In this document: piece by piece, positions 6,701 to 12,661 of the stretch
Position numbering within the stretch: position 1 is the stretch's first letter
Layout of the letters: each line of letters opens with the position of its first letter
Assembly: GCA_028565635.1 (NCBI GenBank)
Contig: JAOXYB010034595.1
Span: forward strand, 1-14,044
Reading direction: 5' to 3'
DNA length: 14,044 bases
Source: Phoronis ovalis
Lineage: Eukaryota > Phoronida > Phoronidae
Program-made: the position numbers and the translations under genes
Notes under the pieces: generated by a model
What the model saw: the letters and a program-made list of their open reading frames with translations, nothing else
What the model was told of the DNA's origin: nothing
Databases searched by the model: none

Positions 6701-9164
6701 ACTTAATTCTTTTAAGAAATCATTTCAAATGTGGCAAAAAGGGTGGCCAACCATTCTTTCATTCAACCTTGCAATTGAAATACATCAACAAACAGTGTCT
6801 TGTGTCCACTATACATGTTATATAATTATTTAATTAACTTTTGATTTTAGCTTATTGCTTCATTTAACTTATTATATTTGATATTTAAAATGTTTTTTGT
6901 ACTTTTTTCTTTGTTCATTGTCATTGACTATTTTGTTATTTTCGTTCCAGTTGGGAACATGTTCCCAGGATTCCCTGGTCAGTTTCCTGCCTGGCCACCA
7001 GCCCCTCCTCAAGTTCAGCCTCAGCAACAACAGCCAGGTATGCATGATTTCCTTTTCTCAACTGCCAGCAACTAGTGGAACTGTGTGGAAGTATTTTGTT
7101 ACACGATTGCATTTGAAAGCAACTCTGGTAGAAACAGGACTTTTAATAAATCCATTATTGTAGACATGGTTTTTGAAAGCAACTTTTAAGAAACGTGCAA
7201 TATTTAACAGTGTTCATGGGTATAGTTATAATATGTAAATACAATTTACTGACAGCAAACAGGTGTTATCAGATTATATTCAGATAGATATATATCCTCA
7301 GTGAAACTTTGAGGTTATTGTAATTTCTCACCACCAATGCTTATAATGTTGTAGCCACTCCAGGAACCTCATCAACCACGACGAGTACCACTGGTACAAC
7401 TCCAACATTTACTCCGACCACCCCTACTGCAAATGGTGCAACGACAACCCCTACAACACTGCCCCCTACTGGGATGCCTGGTTTTCCCATGATGCCTGGC
7501 ATGTCTCCTGTTATGCCGCCACCTTTTATGTTACCATTTAGTGAGTACTGTTGAACCTCATTGACAAGATATGGTCAATATAACCACTGTCTTTTAAAAA
7601 TTAGCTTTATTTTAGTTGATCAAACTAGAGCAGTTCACAGCCATGGGCCTGTTAGAAAAGCTGTGCTGGCATCCACATTTATTGTGTCAAAGGTATTGTC
7701 ATCAGGTGACGTGTAAAGCCAACTGAGATGATTTGCATAGGAAGAGAAAAGAAATTAATATGAAATTGAACTTCAATGATACTTTCAAACTACTGGGGCG
7801 ATCTAACTGGGGAGATAAAATGTTGTCTAATCTTCGAGTTTTTCACATCCCTTTTATTTGTAACCCAGGAATTGTTTGCTTCTAGTTATTCCCCCTCCAA
7901 TGCCACCTGCAAACTTTAGTGGTATGACAGATGAAGAAGTGAGAACAATGGAGGGTAATGAGAGACATAATGTTGAAGCGAGGATACAGTGTCTCAGAAA
8001 TATTCAAGTATTATTAGATGCAGCTATGGCTCAAATACAGCAATATAGTGGAGTGGTGTCCACGTTAGGGTAAGTAAAGTACAGCAATATAGTGGAGTAG
8101 TGTCCACATAAGGGTAAGTTCAGCAATTTGGTGGAGTATTTTCCCTGTTAGAGTTAGTCACTTTGCTTCAGTTTCAAGTTGCTTTCACTTGGTTTTGGTT
8201 GAAGAAGTCACAGTGCCTACAAACATTTTCTGTTGCTATAACTACTACAAGTTTTGTAAATTCAGTTTTACATGTAGTTAACTGAACCCTCTGTATGCAC
8301 TTGACCTAAGCCCCTGCACACACTTCTCTCACATATTTCTGTGACAAATACTCCAACTAAAAGTTCACATGCTAATTATATTGTATTAGTGGCTTGCATT
8401 GTGGTAACCACTCTGAAATGTGGAAATTCTGAAATAAAACAACTTATTTATTTTGAAGGGCACTATTATAAGTTTGTAAAATCTTTCTAAGCATATTATA
8501 ACTGTACAGTTACTCACTGCACTGCATTGATGGTGTTTTATTTTTCAGAGCATCCCCTCCAAATGTTAATGGTGCTAGTACATTTCCGGTTAAACAAGAA
8601 AATAGTACAGCTCAGTCTAATAGGACACCTGTAGATCTGAACTTACCAAAACCAAAGATAAATAATACTCCAGATAAACCCACAGAAAAACCCAAGTTCT
8701 CTTTAGGAGATGAAGGTTTGCAATTATTACGAATACTTTAATATAGAAATTTATGTAAATGTGTGATTTATAATACTGTTTACAAGCATAATTTCTTGCT
8801 TGACACTGGTGTGCCCAAGTAGTCTCGTTGAGTATCGGATATACGTAGCTAGATCAACCATTATATAGTATGAAGCCCTTATAGTAAAGCATTCATTTTT
8901 TGCATAATTTAAAGTGGTTTCTGCAATTTTTGTTTTTCAAAAGAATTTGTTAATGAAGTGTAAACAATTAAAATGTAAAATGTTATTAATATTTAACGCA
9001 TCCTTTTAGATTTGTCAAGTTTAGAAGGTGCTGTAGGATACACACCACCAAAAGAGGAGGTCATTCCTAAAATAGACAATTCTCAAAGTGAAGAAACTGA
9101 AGATAAGGATGAAATCAGGCGGCGACGAGTAGAACGATTCACACCCAGTTCATCATCATCATAA
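643..9164 (+). CDS. SYVN1: SYVN1/HRD1 E3 ubiquitin ligase, 12 of about 13 coding exons, 5' partial
   Basis: This gene encodes the ER-membrane RING E3 ligase at the core of ERAD, where HRD1 works with SEL1L and Derlins to retrotranslocate and ubiquitinate misfolded ER proteins. Joined exons are 643-735, 2646-2798, 4063-4111, 4402-4505, 4918-5044, 5873-6038, 6338-6588, 6951-7037, 7355-7540, 7886-8069, 8549-8715 and 9010-9164. Every junction is GT-AG and in phase, giving 573 visible residues. The order is a membrane domain (1 to about 200), the invariant SRRAIRNMNTLYPDAT linker, a RING-H2 finger (247-286), a Pro/Thr-rich region (about 290-405), a HAF-H-like helix (about 420-466) and the Arg-rich tail EIRRRRVERF. 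Adding 44 aligns the RING with human numbering, so one exon with the start Met is missing upstream. With about 617 residues expected, the length equals the human protein. Identity is certain from sequence; function is family knowledge. Confidence 0.97.
736..2645 (+). other. SYVN1 intron 2 (1.9 kb)
   Basis: This intron is AT-rich and I see no supported gene in it. Items worth noting are a 13-bp inverted match (TAAAGGGCGAGCT at 1014-1026 and its complement at 1903-1915), TATA-like boxes pointing outward at 1803-1811 (minus) and 1891-1898 (plus), and a 6-bp stem GAGTCT/AGACTC near 1602-1621. Open frames at 853-1038 and 1316-1498 on the minus strand resemble no family I know. Confidence 0.7.
1803..1811 (-). 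promoter_or_regulatory. TATA-like box, minus strand, inside SYVN1 intron 2
   Basis: Read on the minus strand this is TATAAATAG. An initiator-like TCAATT is placed with its A at 1780, about 31 bp downstream, which is the normal TATA-to-start spacing. No convincing ORF follows on that strand, so the box could be a chance match, a relic or a noncoding-RNA promoter. Confidence 0.25.
2646..2798 (+). CDS. SYVN1: SYVN1 coding exon 3 (membrane segments 3-4)
   Basis: The 51 codons are phase 0 at both ends. They begin HLIERSWYAVTETCLAFTVF and end CFHWLGEDRVDY. They contain the conserved FRDDFSPRF loop and the hydrophobic helix CLFTLLLFLKCF. The acceptor tttttcag follows a poly-T tract and the donor is GTGAGT. 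The frame stays open for 32 more codons into the intron (see findings). Confidence 0.96.
2967..3832. mobile_element. Foldback / long-TIR nonautonomous element, TA target site
   Basis: The left arm (2967-3184) and right arm (3618-3832) are inverted copies, by eye around 90% identical. The outer ends are CTGTTGATCTCATAATGTAT on the left and its complement, ending GATCAACAG, on the right. Both ends abut TA (2965-2966 and 3833-3834), which fits Tc1/mariner-type TA target duplication. The roughly 430-bp centre has no transposase-like frame; a 64-codon frame at 3455-3649 is AT-rich and unrecognised. I infer a nonautonomous element within SYVN1 intron 3. Confidence 0.85.
4063..4111 (+). CDS. SYVN1: SYVN1 coding exon 4
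   Basis: This short exon has 16 codons plus one base: MERSPVISWLFHVRVL followed by the first base of a Ser codon. The MERSP-SWLFH signature is diagnostic of HRD1. The acceptor is tttcag after a T/G-rich tract, and the donor is GTAAGT. The Ser codon is completed by the first two bases of the exon at 4402. Confidence 0.95.
4319..4409 (+). repeat. Tandem duplication of the intron 4 acceptor / start of exon 5
   Basis: Copy 1 (4319-4365, 47 bp) and copy 2 (4366-4409, 44 bp) share gatgtatttaatg, a T/G tract, ttattaacag-like acceptor sequence and the first eight exon bases ctctagct. Acceptor AGs end at 4357 and 4401. Only the second gives a protein matching HRD1. Confidence 0.9.
4402..4505 (+). CDS. 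SYVN1: SYVN1 coding exon 5 (membrane segment)
   Basis: The exon has two bases completing Ser plus 34 codons. They read LAGALGVVDAYFINHAYYST and then the invariant LLRGASVQLVFGFE. The start is set by homology, because the competing upstream acceptor at 4357 shifts frame and reaches a stop. The donor is GTAAGT. Confidence 0.95.
4506..4917 (+). other. SYVN1 intron 5
   Basis: This 412-bp intron ends in the acceptor attgcag. It holds an A13-like run near 4776 and otherwise no recognisable feature. The small open frame at 4380-4577 is exon 5 read on into this intron. Confidence 0.8.
4918..5044 (+). CDS. SYVN1: SYVN1 coding exon 6 (membrane segment)
   Basis: The exon has 42 codons plus one base. 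A transmembrane helix, YAILFTVVVTILVKYIL, is followed by the conserved loop DLQSENPWENKAVYMLYSEL. The acceptor is attgcag and the donor GTAAGC. The final G joins the next exon to give Gly, as in the family motif GFIKV. Confidence 0.96.
5301..5574. mobile_element. piggyBac-type MITE with TTAA target site
   Basis: TTAA at 5297-5300 and 5575-5578 flanks a 274-bp element. It begins CCCTTTTACTGC, and its right end reads CCCTTTCATTAC on the minus strand. The TTAA duplication plus CCCTTT ends is the known piggyBac-superfamily signature. A subterminal inverted pair (TACCCGGTGATACC at about 5496 and its complement at about 5543-5559) adds secondary structure. No transposase is present, so it is nonautonomous, inserted in SYVN1 intron 6. 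Confidence 0.8.
5873..6038 (+). CDS. SYVN1: SYVN1 coding exon 7 (last membrane helix and linker)
   Basis: The exon has two bases completing Gly, 54 codons and two bases of Leu. The helix FIKVILYMLFMAIMIKV leads into HTFPLFAIRPMYLTMR and the strongly conserved SRRAIRNMNT, which leaves the membrane toward the RING. The acceptor is tttcag and the donor GTGAGT. The open frame on the opposite strand (5799-6035) is its shadow. Confidence 0.97.
6338..6588 (+). CDS. SYVN1: SYVN1 coding exon 8 (RING-H2 finger)
   Basis: The exon completes Leu and continues YPDATQEELE into the zinc-binding RING at 6384-6503. Ligands in visible numbering are C247, C250, C264, H266, H269, C272, C283 and C286, the HRD1 RING-H2 pattern. 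CIICREEM and SWFQRQQTCPTCRMDVLRA match family members almost exactly. The linker between ligands 2 and 3 reads VPPGCKK, one residue longer than human and with an extra Cys. The exon then enters a Pro/Gln-rich stretch. The donor GTGAGT leaves one base of Ile. Confidence 0.98.
6589..6950 (+). other. SYVN1 intron 8
   Basis: This 362-bp AT-rich intron has a T-rich tract before the acceptor ttccag. Nothing else is recognisable in it. Confidence 0.8.
6951..7037 (+). CDS. SYVN1: SYVN1 coding exon 9 (Pro/Gln-rich)
   Basis: Two bases complete Ile, then 28 codons run GNMFPGFPGQFPAWPPAPP and QVQPQQQQP. This corresponds to the proline-rich cytosolic linker of HRD1, which human also has (PPGMFPLWPP). Low complexity means identity rests on frame and position. 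The donor is GTATGC; the leftover G makes Ala with the next exon. Confidence 0.9.
7038..7354 (+). other. SYVN1 intron 9
   Basis: A 317-bp intron with nothing notable. The acceptor gttgtag lacks a long pyrimidine tract. Small open frames starting at 6878 and 6897 only extend out of exon 9. Confidence 0.75.
7355..7540 (+). CDS. SYVN1: SYVN1 coding exon 10 (Thr/Pro-rich linker)
   Basis: The exon has 61 whole codons between split Ala and Ile codons. The first half is Thr/Ser/Pro/Gly (STTTSTTGTTPTFTPTTPT), the second Met/Pro (MPGFPMMPGMSPVMPPPFM). It corresponds to the Ser/Thr/Ala-rich then Pro-rich disordered region of the vertebrate protein. The sequence is fast-evolving, but the position, phase and following exon fix it. 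The donor is GTGAGT. Confidence 0.88.
7541..7885 (+). other. SYVN1 intron 10
   Basis: This 345-bp intron ends in the acceptor cttctag. I recognise no further features. Confidence 0.8.
7886..8069 (+). CDS. SYVN1: SYVN1 coding exon 11 (HAF-H-like domain)
   Basis: The 60 codons include NFSGMTDEEVRTMEGNERHN and then a helix with RIQCLRNIQVLLDAAMAQIQ. Human HRD1 has a clearly matching segment (LTPEELRALEGHERQHLEAR). In vertebrates this cytosolic segment is the HAF-H domain that binds FAM8A1 and HERP. The donor GGGTAAGT is followed by diverged tandem copies of the exon end (see the repeat at 8036). Extension past the donor stops at once (TAA at 8071-8073). Confidence 0.95.
8036..8158 (+). repeat. 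Tandem copies of exon 11 end and its 5' splice site
   Basis: Copy 1 (8036-8079) spans the exon end and true donor. Copy 2 (8080-8118) repeats tacagcaatatagtggagt, a gtgtccac core and AGGGTAAGT. Copy 3 (about 8119-8158) is more diverged and its donor has decayed to GAGTTAGT. Copy 2 keeps a strong donor consensus with GT at 8114-8115. Confidence 0.88.
8070..8548 (+). other. SYVN1 intron 11
   Basis: A 479-bp intron. The first 90 bp are the diverged copies of exon 11's end; the rest is plain AT-rich sequence up to the acceptor tttttcag. Confidence 0.8.
8549..8715 (+). CDS. SYVN1: SYVN1 coding exon 12
   Basis: One base completes Gly, then 55 codons rich in Asn, Lys, Pro and Thr (ASPPNVNGASTFPVKQENST ... 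PKFSLGDE). This is a disordered, poorly conserved region, accepted because the frame joins exon 11 and exon 13 without a break and both neighbours are secure. The donor is a weak GTTTGC; retention of the intron would end the protein after GLQLLRIL. Confidence 0.85.
9010..9164 (+). CDS. SYVN1: SYVN1 terminal coding exon 13
   Basis: The exon completes Asp and adds 50 codons to a TAA stop at 9162-9164. Acidic residues (SQSEETEDKDE) precede the Arg-rich EIRRRRVERF, matching the ELRRRRLQKLE tail of human HRD1, then a Ser run. The basic helix resembles p97/VCP-interacting motifs of other ERAD ligases; that comparison is inference. The acceptor is ccttttag. Confidence 0.92.
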
Positions 9165-10572
9165 TATATTCAAATCATTAATTTATGCTAATGTATTCAT
9201 TGAATTGAATTGCCAGATCATATGTTTGCTAATGTTTCGAATTGAATTGCAATGTTCATGCCATACATTGTCACTTCAGGTAATCTTAGCAGGTTGCAGA
9301 GGTTGGCTTACACTGTACCATGTGTTCAACATTTATTTCTGGGAAAAATGTAGTTCCTCCAAAAGCAAAAACAAGCAGTGAGCTAAAGTATGAATTGGCA
9401 AAATTCAATAATTCTCAATATATATGTTGTCACTTGAAAATTGTGGATAACATAGCACTTTCTCATTAAGTATACCCAAGCATTCAAAAGTTAAGTACTG
9501 CAACTCCATCTTGTAACAGTTCGTCTTACAATGCAAGTTTGCATCCAGTTCTGAACAATATTGGTGAAAAATTGTGTCTTCCCAACTTTTGTCAGTTATC
9601 GATTCATGCTAGAGGCGACTGCTTTATCATTTGCAAATTAGATTATAAAAGTCTGCTTATCATGAAACACTATGCATGTATCAAAACATATTTTGAGCAA
9701 AATATGTATTACGCACGAAAAGCTGGATTAGCATACCACCCTTTGGAAACTTTTCATAACCAGTTTAACCAAATGGTTAAAGAAGCTCAAACTTTTGTGC
9801 CCCGGTGACATATTTAAATAATATCTTGGACAATAAGTTTGCAATATTTAATTTAGTAAAATAGCAGTGTGGGACTTTCAACAATTTGTAATTCATTCAG
9901 ACGATGGGCGTAATTATGTCAAGTGGTGTAATAGAAGTTTTCTGGTAGTCTTGTAAATATTAAACTGGTATAAATATGTAATAAAATATTATATTTATAA
10001 AGATGTTTCAAGTTTGTTAATAGCAAGAAAAGTTGTGAATAGTTTCAACCAGCAAAACCATAAATTTATACCACTATTACATATTCCTCTGTTTTCTTTA
10101 TGTAACTATATATTTACCTAGACTTCCGGCAAACATGCAAAATGATTTCAAAAATCAAGATATTAAATGATCTGCCTGCATTTAAGATGACACATCTCAA
10201 TACCCTTAGCAACAATAATGTGGAATGCTTTGAATGTGTCAAATTTTATGCAAAATCTATAAACTTATTAAAGTTTGACATGACTGCATGACTTAATATT
10301 TCTCCATGTTTTACATGAACTGCATGAAAAACGTTTTTATACTTTAAATGTTTTTATGAAAAAGCTTGTTTCTTTGATTAATAAACAAATTTCGAATTGA
10401 CACTGTCTAAGTTGCACACATAGACTAACAAGAAATAGCTTGGAAAAACACCCATGTGACTCGGGGACTAAAATCTTGCCTGTGTGTTACAAACTGCTTC
10501 TGGATTTATGTGCTAGCAAGCAAATAGAAGTACGAAAGTTGACACAAAGCTCTTATGATTTCTAGTGTTTTC
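9165..10572. other. Convergent 3' region between SYVN1 and ENDOV stop codons
   Basis: This stretch holds the SYVN1 3' UTR and, from the other side, the ENDOV 3' UTR. Plus-strand poly(A) signals AATAAA are at 9980-9985 and 10380-10385. An unexplained 113-codon open frame without an ATG start runs 9470-9808 on the plus strand. Minus-strand signals near the ENDOV stop are only variants, TATAAA (10341-10336) and CATAAA (10358-10353); a canonical minus-strand AATAAA lies near 9332-9337. Confidence 0.75.
9980..9985 (+). terminator. Polyadenylation signal for SYVN1
   Basis: AATAAA lies about 815 bp after the stop. A T/G-rich stretch (gtttcaagtttgttaat) follows about 20-35 bp downstream, as expected for a cleavage site near 10000. 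A second AATAAA at 10380 could give a longer UTR. Confidence 0.5.
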
Positions 10573-10623
10573 TCATCTCGGATCAAAGTTTTGTCGAAGA
10601 TATTCTCTTGAACGTATGTCGGC
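10573..10623 (-). CDS. ENDOV: ENDOV terminal coding exon
   Basis: The 16 codons [16 protein letters not shown] and a TGA stop (10575-10573) match the human ADICSREHIRK segment. The acceptor is ttttgcag. The 51-bp exon is too short to be found by an ORF scan; homology and phase 0 continuity with the previous exon support it. Confidence 0.9.
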   Translation of the reverse strand, partial: ADIRSREYLRQNFDPR

Positions 10624-12661
10624 CTGCAAAACAGGAGTTTGCTTTTGAAAACAAAATATAGTAATTAAGCCATAAAATGGTCTCTGGCAGTTTGCATGGG
10701 ACAAAATATAGTAATTATGCCATAAAATGGTCTCTGACAGTTTGCATGTGACAAAATCTAGTAATTATGCCATAAAATGGTCTCTGGCAGTTTGCGTGTG
10801 ACAAAATATAGTAATTATGCCATAAAATAGTCTCTGGCAGTTTGCATGTGACAAAATATAGTAATTATGCCATAAAATGGTCTCTGGCAGTTTGCATGTG
10901 ACAAAGTATAGTAATTATGCCACAAAATGGCCTCTGGCAGTTTGCATCTGACAAAAGAAGTTCATTTTTAATATCACAGTATAAACTTGAATATTGTAAT
11001 GCTACTATATCGTTCCTTTACAATTACCTAACTGGTGATAAAGGAATTGTGCACAAGCCTTCAAGCTTAATAAAGGTAGAATTTCACCAAAAGAGCAGAT
11101 GACAGAAGTGCTTACTCTCAATCTGTCCAATCACATCTGATTCCAGCAGTTGGAACTTACCTGTCTGATTGGTTCCGGTACTCTGTATTTACAGCACTGC
11201 TGTACAACCCATATTGCAGTGTCCAGCGATATCTTGTGTCCAATGGAGACATACACGGGATTGACAGAAGAATCGCAACTTCTTAGAGCCTGTTGAATAG
11301 AATATATTTATATTATTTCACAGTATAAATCATTTATAGCCATTGTAACTTAATGCACTAATAGTGACTGGCAGACAAGATGAAATTGATATGAGATACG
11401 AGACAAATACTGTACAAATTTTTGTGACCGGTATTTCTAGCAGTCTAGAGGTTATGTATTTAGATAAGAACACATTAGTCATCAGCCTCCACCTGAGGAA
11501 TTCTTGGGTTAGTTCTGTAGATTTTGCAGAAATTTGCAGATTGGAACAGAAGGGTGACTGAACTTGCTTACCACTCCTAAAAGTTTTCCAGTGTCTCCAA
11601 TCAGTGGAAAATGGTCACCACCCATCTGCAACCTGTGTATCTGTAATAAGAGATGCCTACATATTTAGTGCTTAGCGCAGATTTACTGTGAAGGTCCAGC
11701 AACAACTAATTAATAGGTACATGTAGAAGTATAGCCGTGACATCAGAAATATTCTGAACTTATAGCAATGCAAGAAAATTTATGTTTTGATCTCTGCCTT
11801 TTACAATTGTATAATTGGCACCAATATACTTTAGTACAAACCTTCTGTTGATGTGTTGTATCTTTTTCCAAACCATCCACCTGGAATAACTTCTTTGCAA
11901 CACCAACTGTAGGAATGTTACACAAGACACCAAAGTGACTAGCAAGTCCAAATCCTGCAAAACAGAGCTAAATGCTAGTAATGGTTGTGAAGGATATAAC
12001 ATAACGTGTGTGTGAGACAAACTGTGATTAAAAGCTACATAAAAATGTGGAATTGTTTGTAGCATGCTCAACAGGTGCATACACGTAAGTTAATTTCGTT
12101 TATTCCTGATCCGATGCAGTTCTCTGAGTCACGTCCACTGAGAGACCAAATCCCAAATATTTTGGAAAATTGAGCAGTACCTGTCACAGACATTTACAGT
12201 AGTCAATATCATTTGGATGCAGTAAACAGTACTTAAATAACAATACATCTCTGAATTTGTTTAATCAACTAAAATATCCCTTTTTTCTTCACACAACTTA
12301 AAAGAATTTTTTAAATTGCACACTTGCAAAAACAAGAATACGGTTAAAATATTTCGCTTAAAAAATCAAAGATGACGTACATGCACCCCACAACAATAAA
12401 GTGGCACATCGGGAAAAACCGTAAAGACAGGTCATAAAAAATTAATTTCATTTGTGTAGTGTCAACATAAAAAACATTTCTGTTACCTTTAGGATGCAAA
12501 ACACCATTACCATCAACAAGAACTACTTGTGGTACCAAATCTGGTTTTATTTTTCTCAATTTGTCTACAGACTCCACAAGAAATGGTGCTTCTCTAAAGG
12601 CTAAGAATCCAGGAATGTAGGGTGCTGTGAGACATATCATTTTTGTGTCTTCATAAACAAC
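10573..12661 (-). CDS. ENDOV: ENDOV, inosine-specific endonuclease V, five 3' exons, 5' partial
   Basis: Endonuclease V cuts near inosine; the animal enzyme acts mainly on inosine-containing RNA. Exons in transcription order are 12661-12487, 11954-11842, 11640-11572, 11289-11161 and 10623-10573, all GT-AG and in frame, giving 178 residues. Visible motifs are the PYIPG wedge (Y15), FLAFRE with metal-binding E24, LVDGNG with D50, [18 protein letters not shown] with K79 and VYVSIGH with H137. Adding 76 aligns these with human numbering (Y91, E100, D126). The first catalytic Asp (GGVD-SF motif) sits in an N-terminal exon outside the window. The C terminus ends soon after [11 protein letters not shown], without the long tail of some human isoforms. 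Confidence 0.96.
10651..10950. repeat. 50-bp minisatellite, six units
   Basis: Six head-to-tail units of exactly 50 bp start at 10651, 10701, 10751, 10801, 10851 and 10901, with a fragment at 10951. Each reads acaaaatatagtaattatgc, then cataaaatggtctctggcag, then tttgcatgtg, with only one to a few substitutions per unit. Each contains the small palindrome CCATAAAATGG. The array lies in the last ENDOV intron (10624-11160). Confidence 0.97.
11161..11289 (-). CDS. ENDOV: ENDOV coding exon with catalytic His
   Basis: The 43 codons, phase 0 at both ends, read [20 protein letters not shown] and then [27 protein letters not shown] carries the conserved metal-site His, and the CC-(K/R)-(Y/F)-R-(V/I)-PEP-(I/V)-RQ signature matches animal ENDOV. 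The acceptor is ttcaacag and the donor GTAAGT. Confidence 0.96.
11290..11571 (-). other. ENDOV intron, 282 bp
   Basis: An antisense 65-codon frame (11364-11561, plus strand) fills much of this intron. It resembles no family I know, and I treat it as chance. Confidence 0.7.
11572..11640 (-). CDS. ENDOV: ENDOV small coding exon
   Basis: The 23 codons [20 protein letters not shown] plus LGV align with human IRLLQTRGDTFPLLGDSGTVLGM. Three possible acceptor AGs lie close together; only attacag, before the exon start at 11640, keeps frame and homology. The donor is GTAAGC. Confidence 0.92.
11842..11954 (-). CDS. ENDOV: ENDOV coding exon with catalytic Lys
   Basis: Two bases complete Gly, then 37 codons run [20 protein letters not shown] and [17 protein letters not shown]. 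The Lys of VGVAK is the conserved active-site lysine. The acceptor is ttttgcag; the donor GTTTGT is weaker than consensus. Confidence 0.96.
11955..12486 (-). other. ENDOV intron, 532 bp
   Basis: This is AT-rich intron sequence. Open frames here on the minus strand are run-ons of the flanking exons. I see no repeat or element. Confidence 0.75.
12487..12661 (-). CDS. ENDOV: ENDOV coding exon with wedge and metal-binding motifs
   Basis: The 58 codons plus one base begin [20 protein letters not shown]. The exon holds the PYIPG wedge that separates the base near the lesion, the metal-binding Glu of FLAFRE, and [11 protein letters not shown] with the catalytic Asp. The start is fixed by the acceptor ttattgtag and the human junction before VVYEES. 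The donor is GTAACA. Confidence 0.97.

Noticed and set aside
10651-10950. CRISPR-like array
   Set aside because: Units are contiguous 50-bp tandem copies with no unique spacers, in a eukaryotic intron; it is a minisatellite.
11364-11561. 65-codon plus-strand open frame
   Set aside because: Lies antisense in a well-supported ENDOV intron and resembles no known protein.
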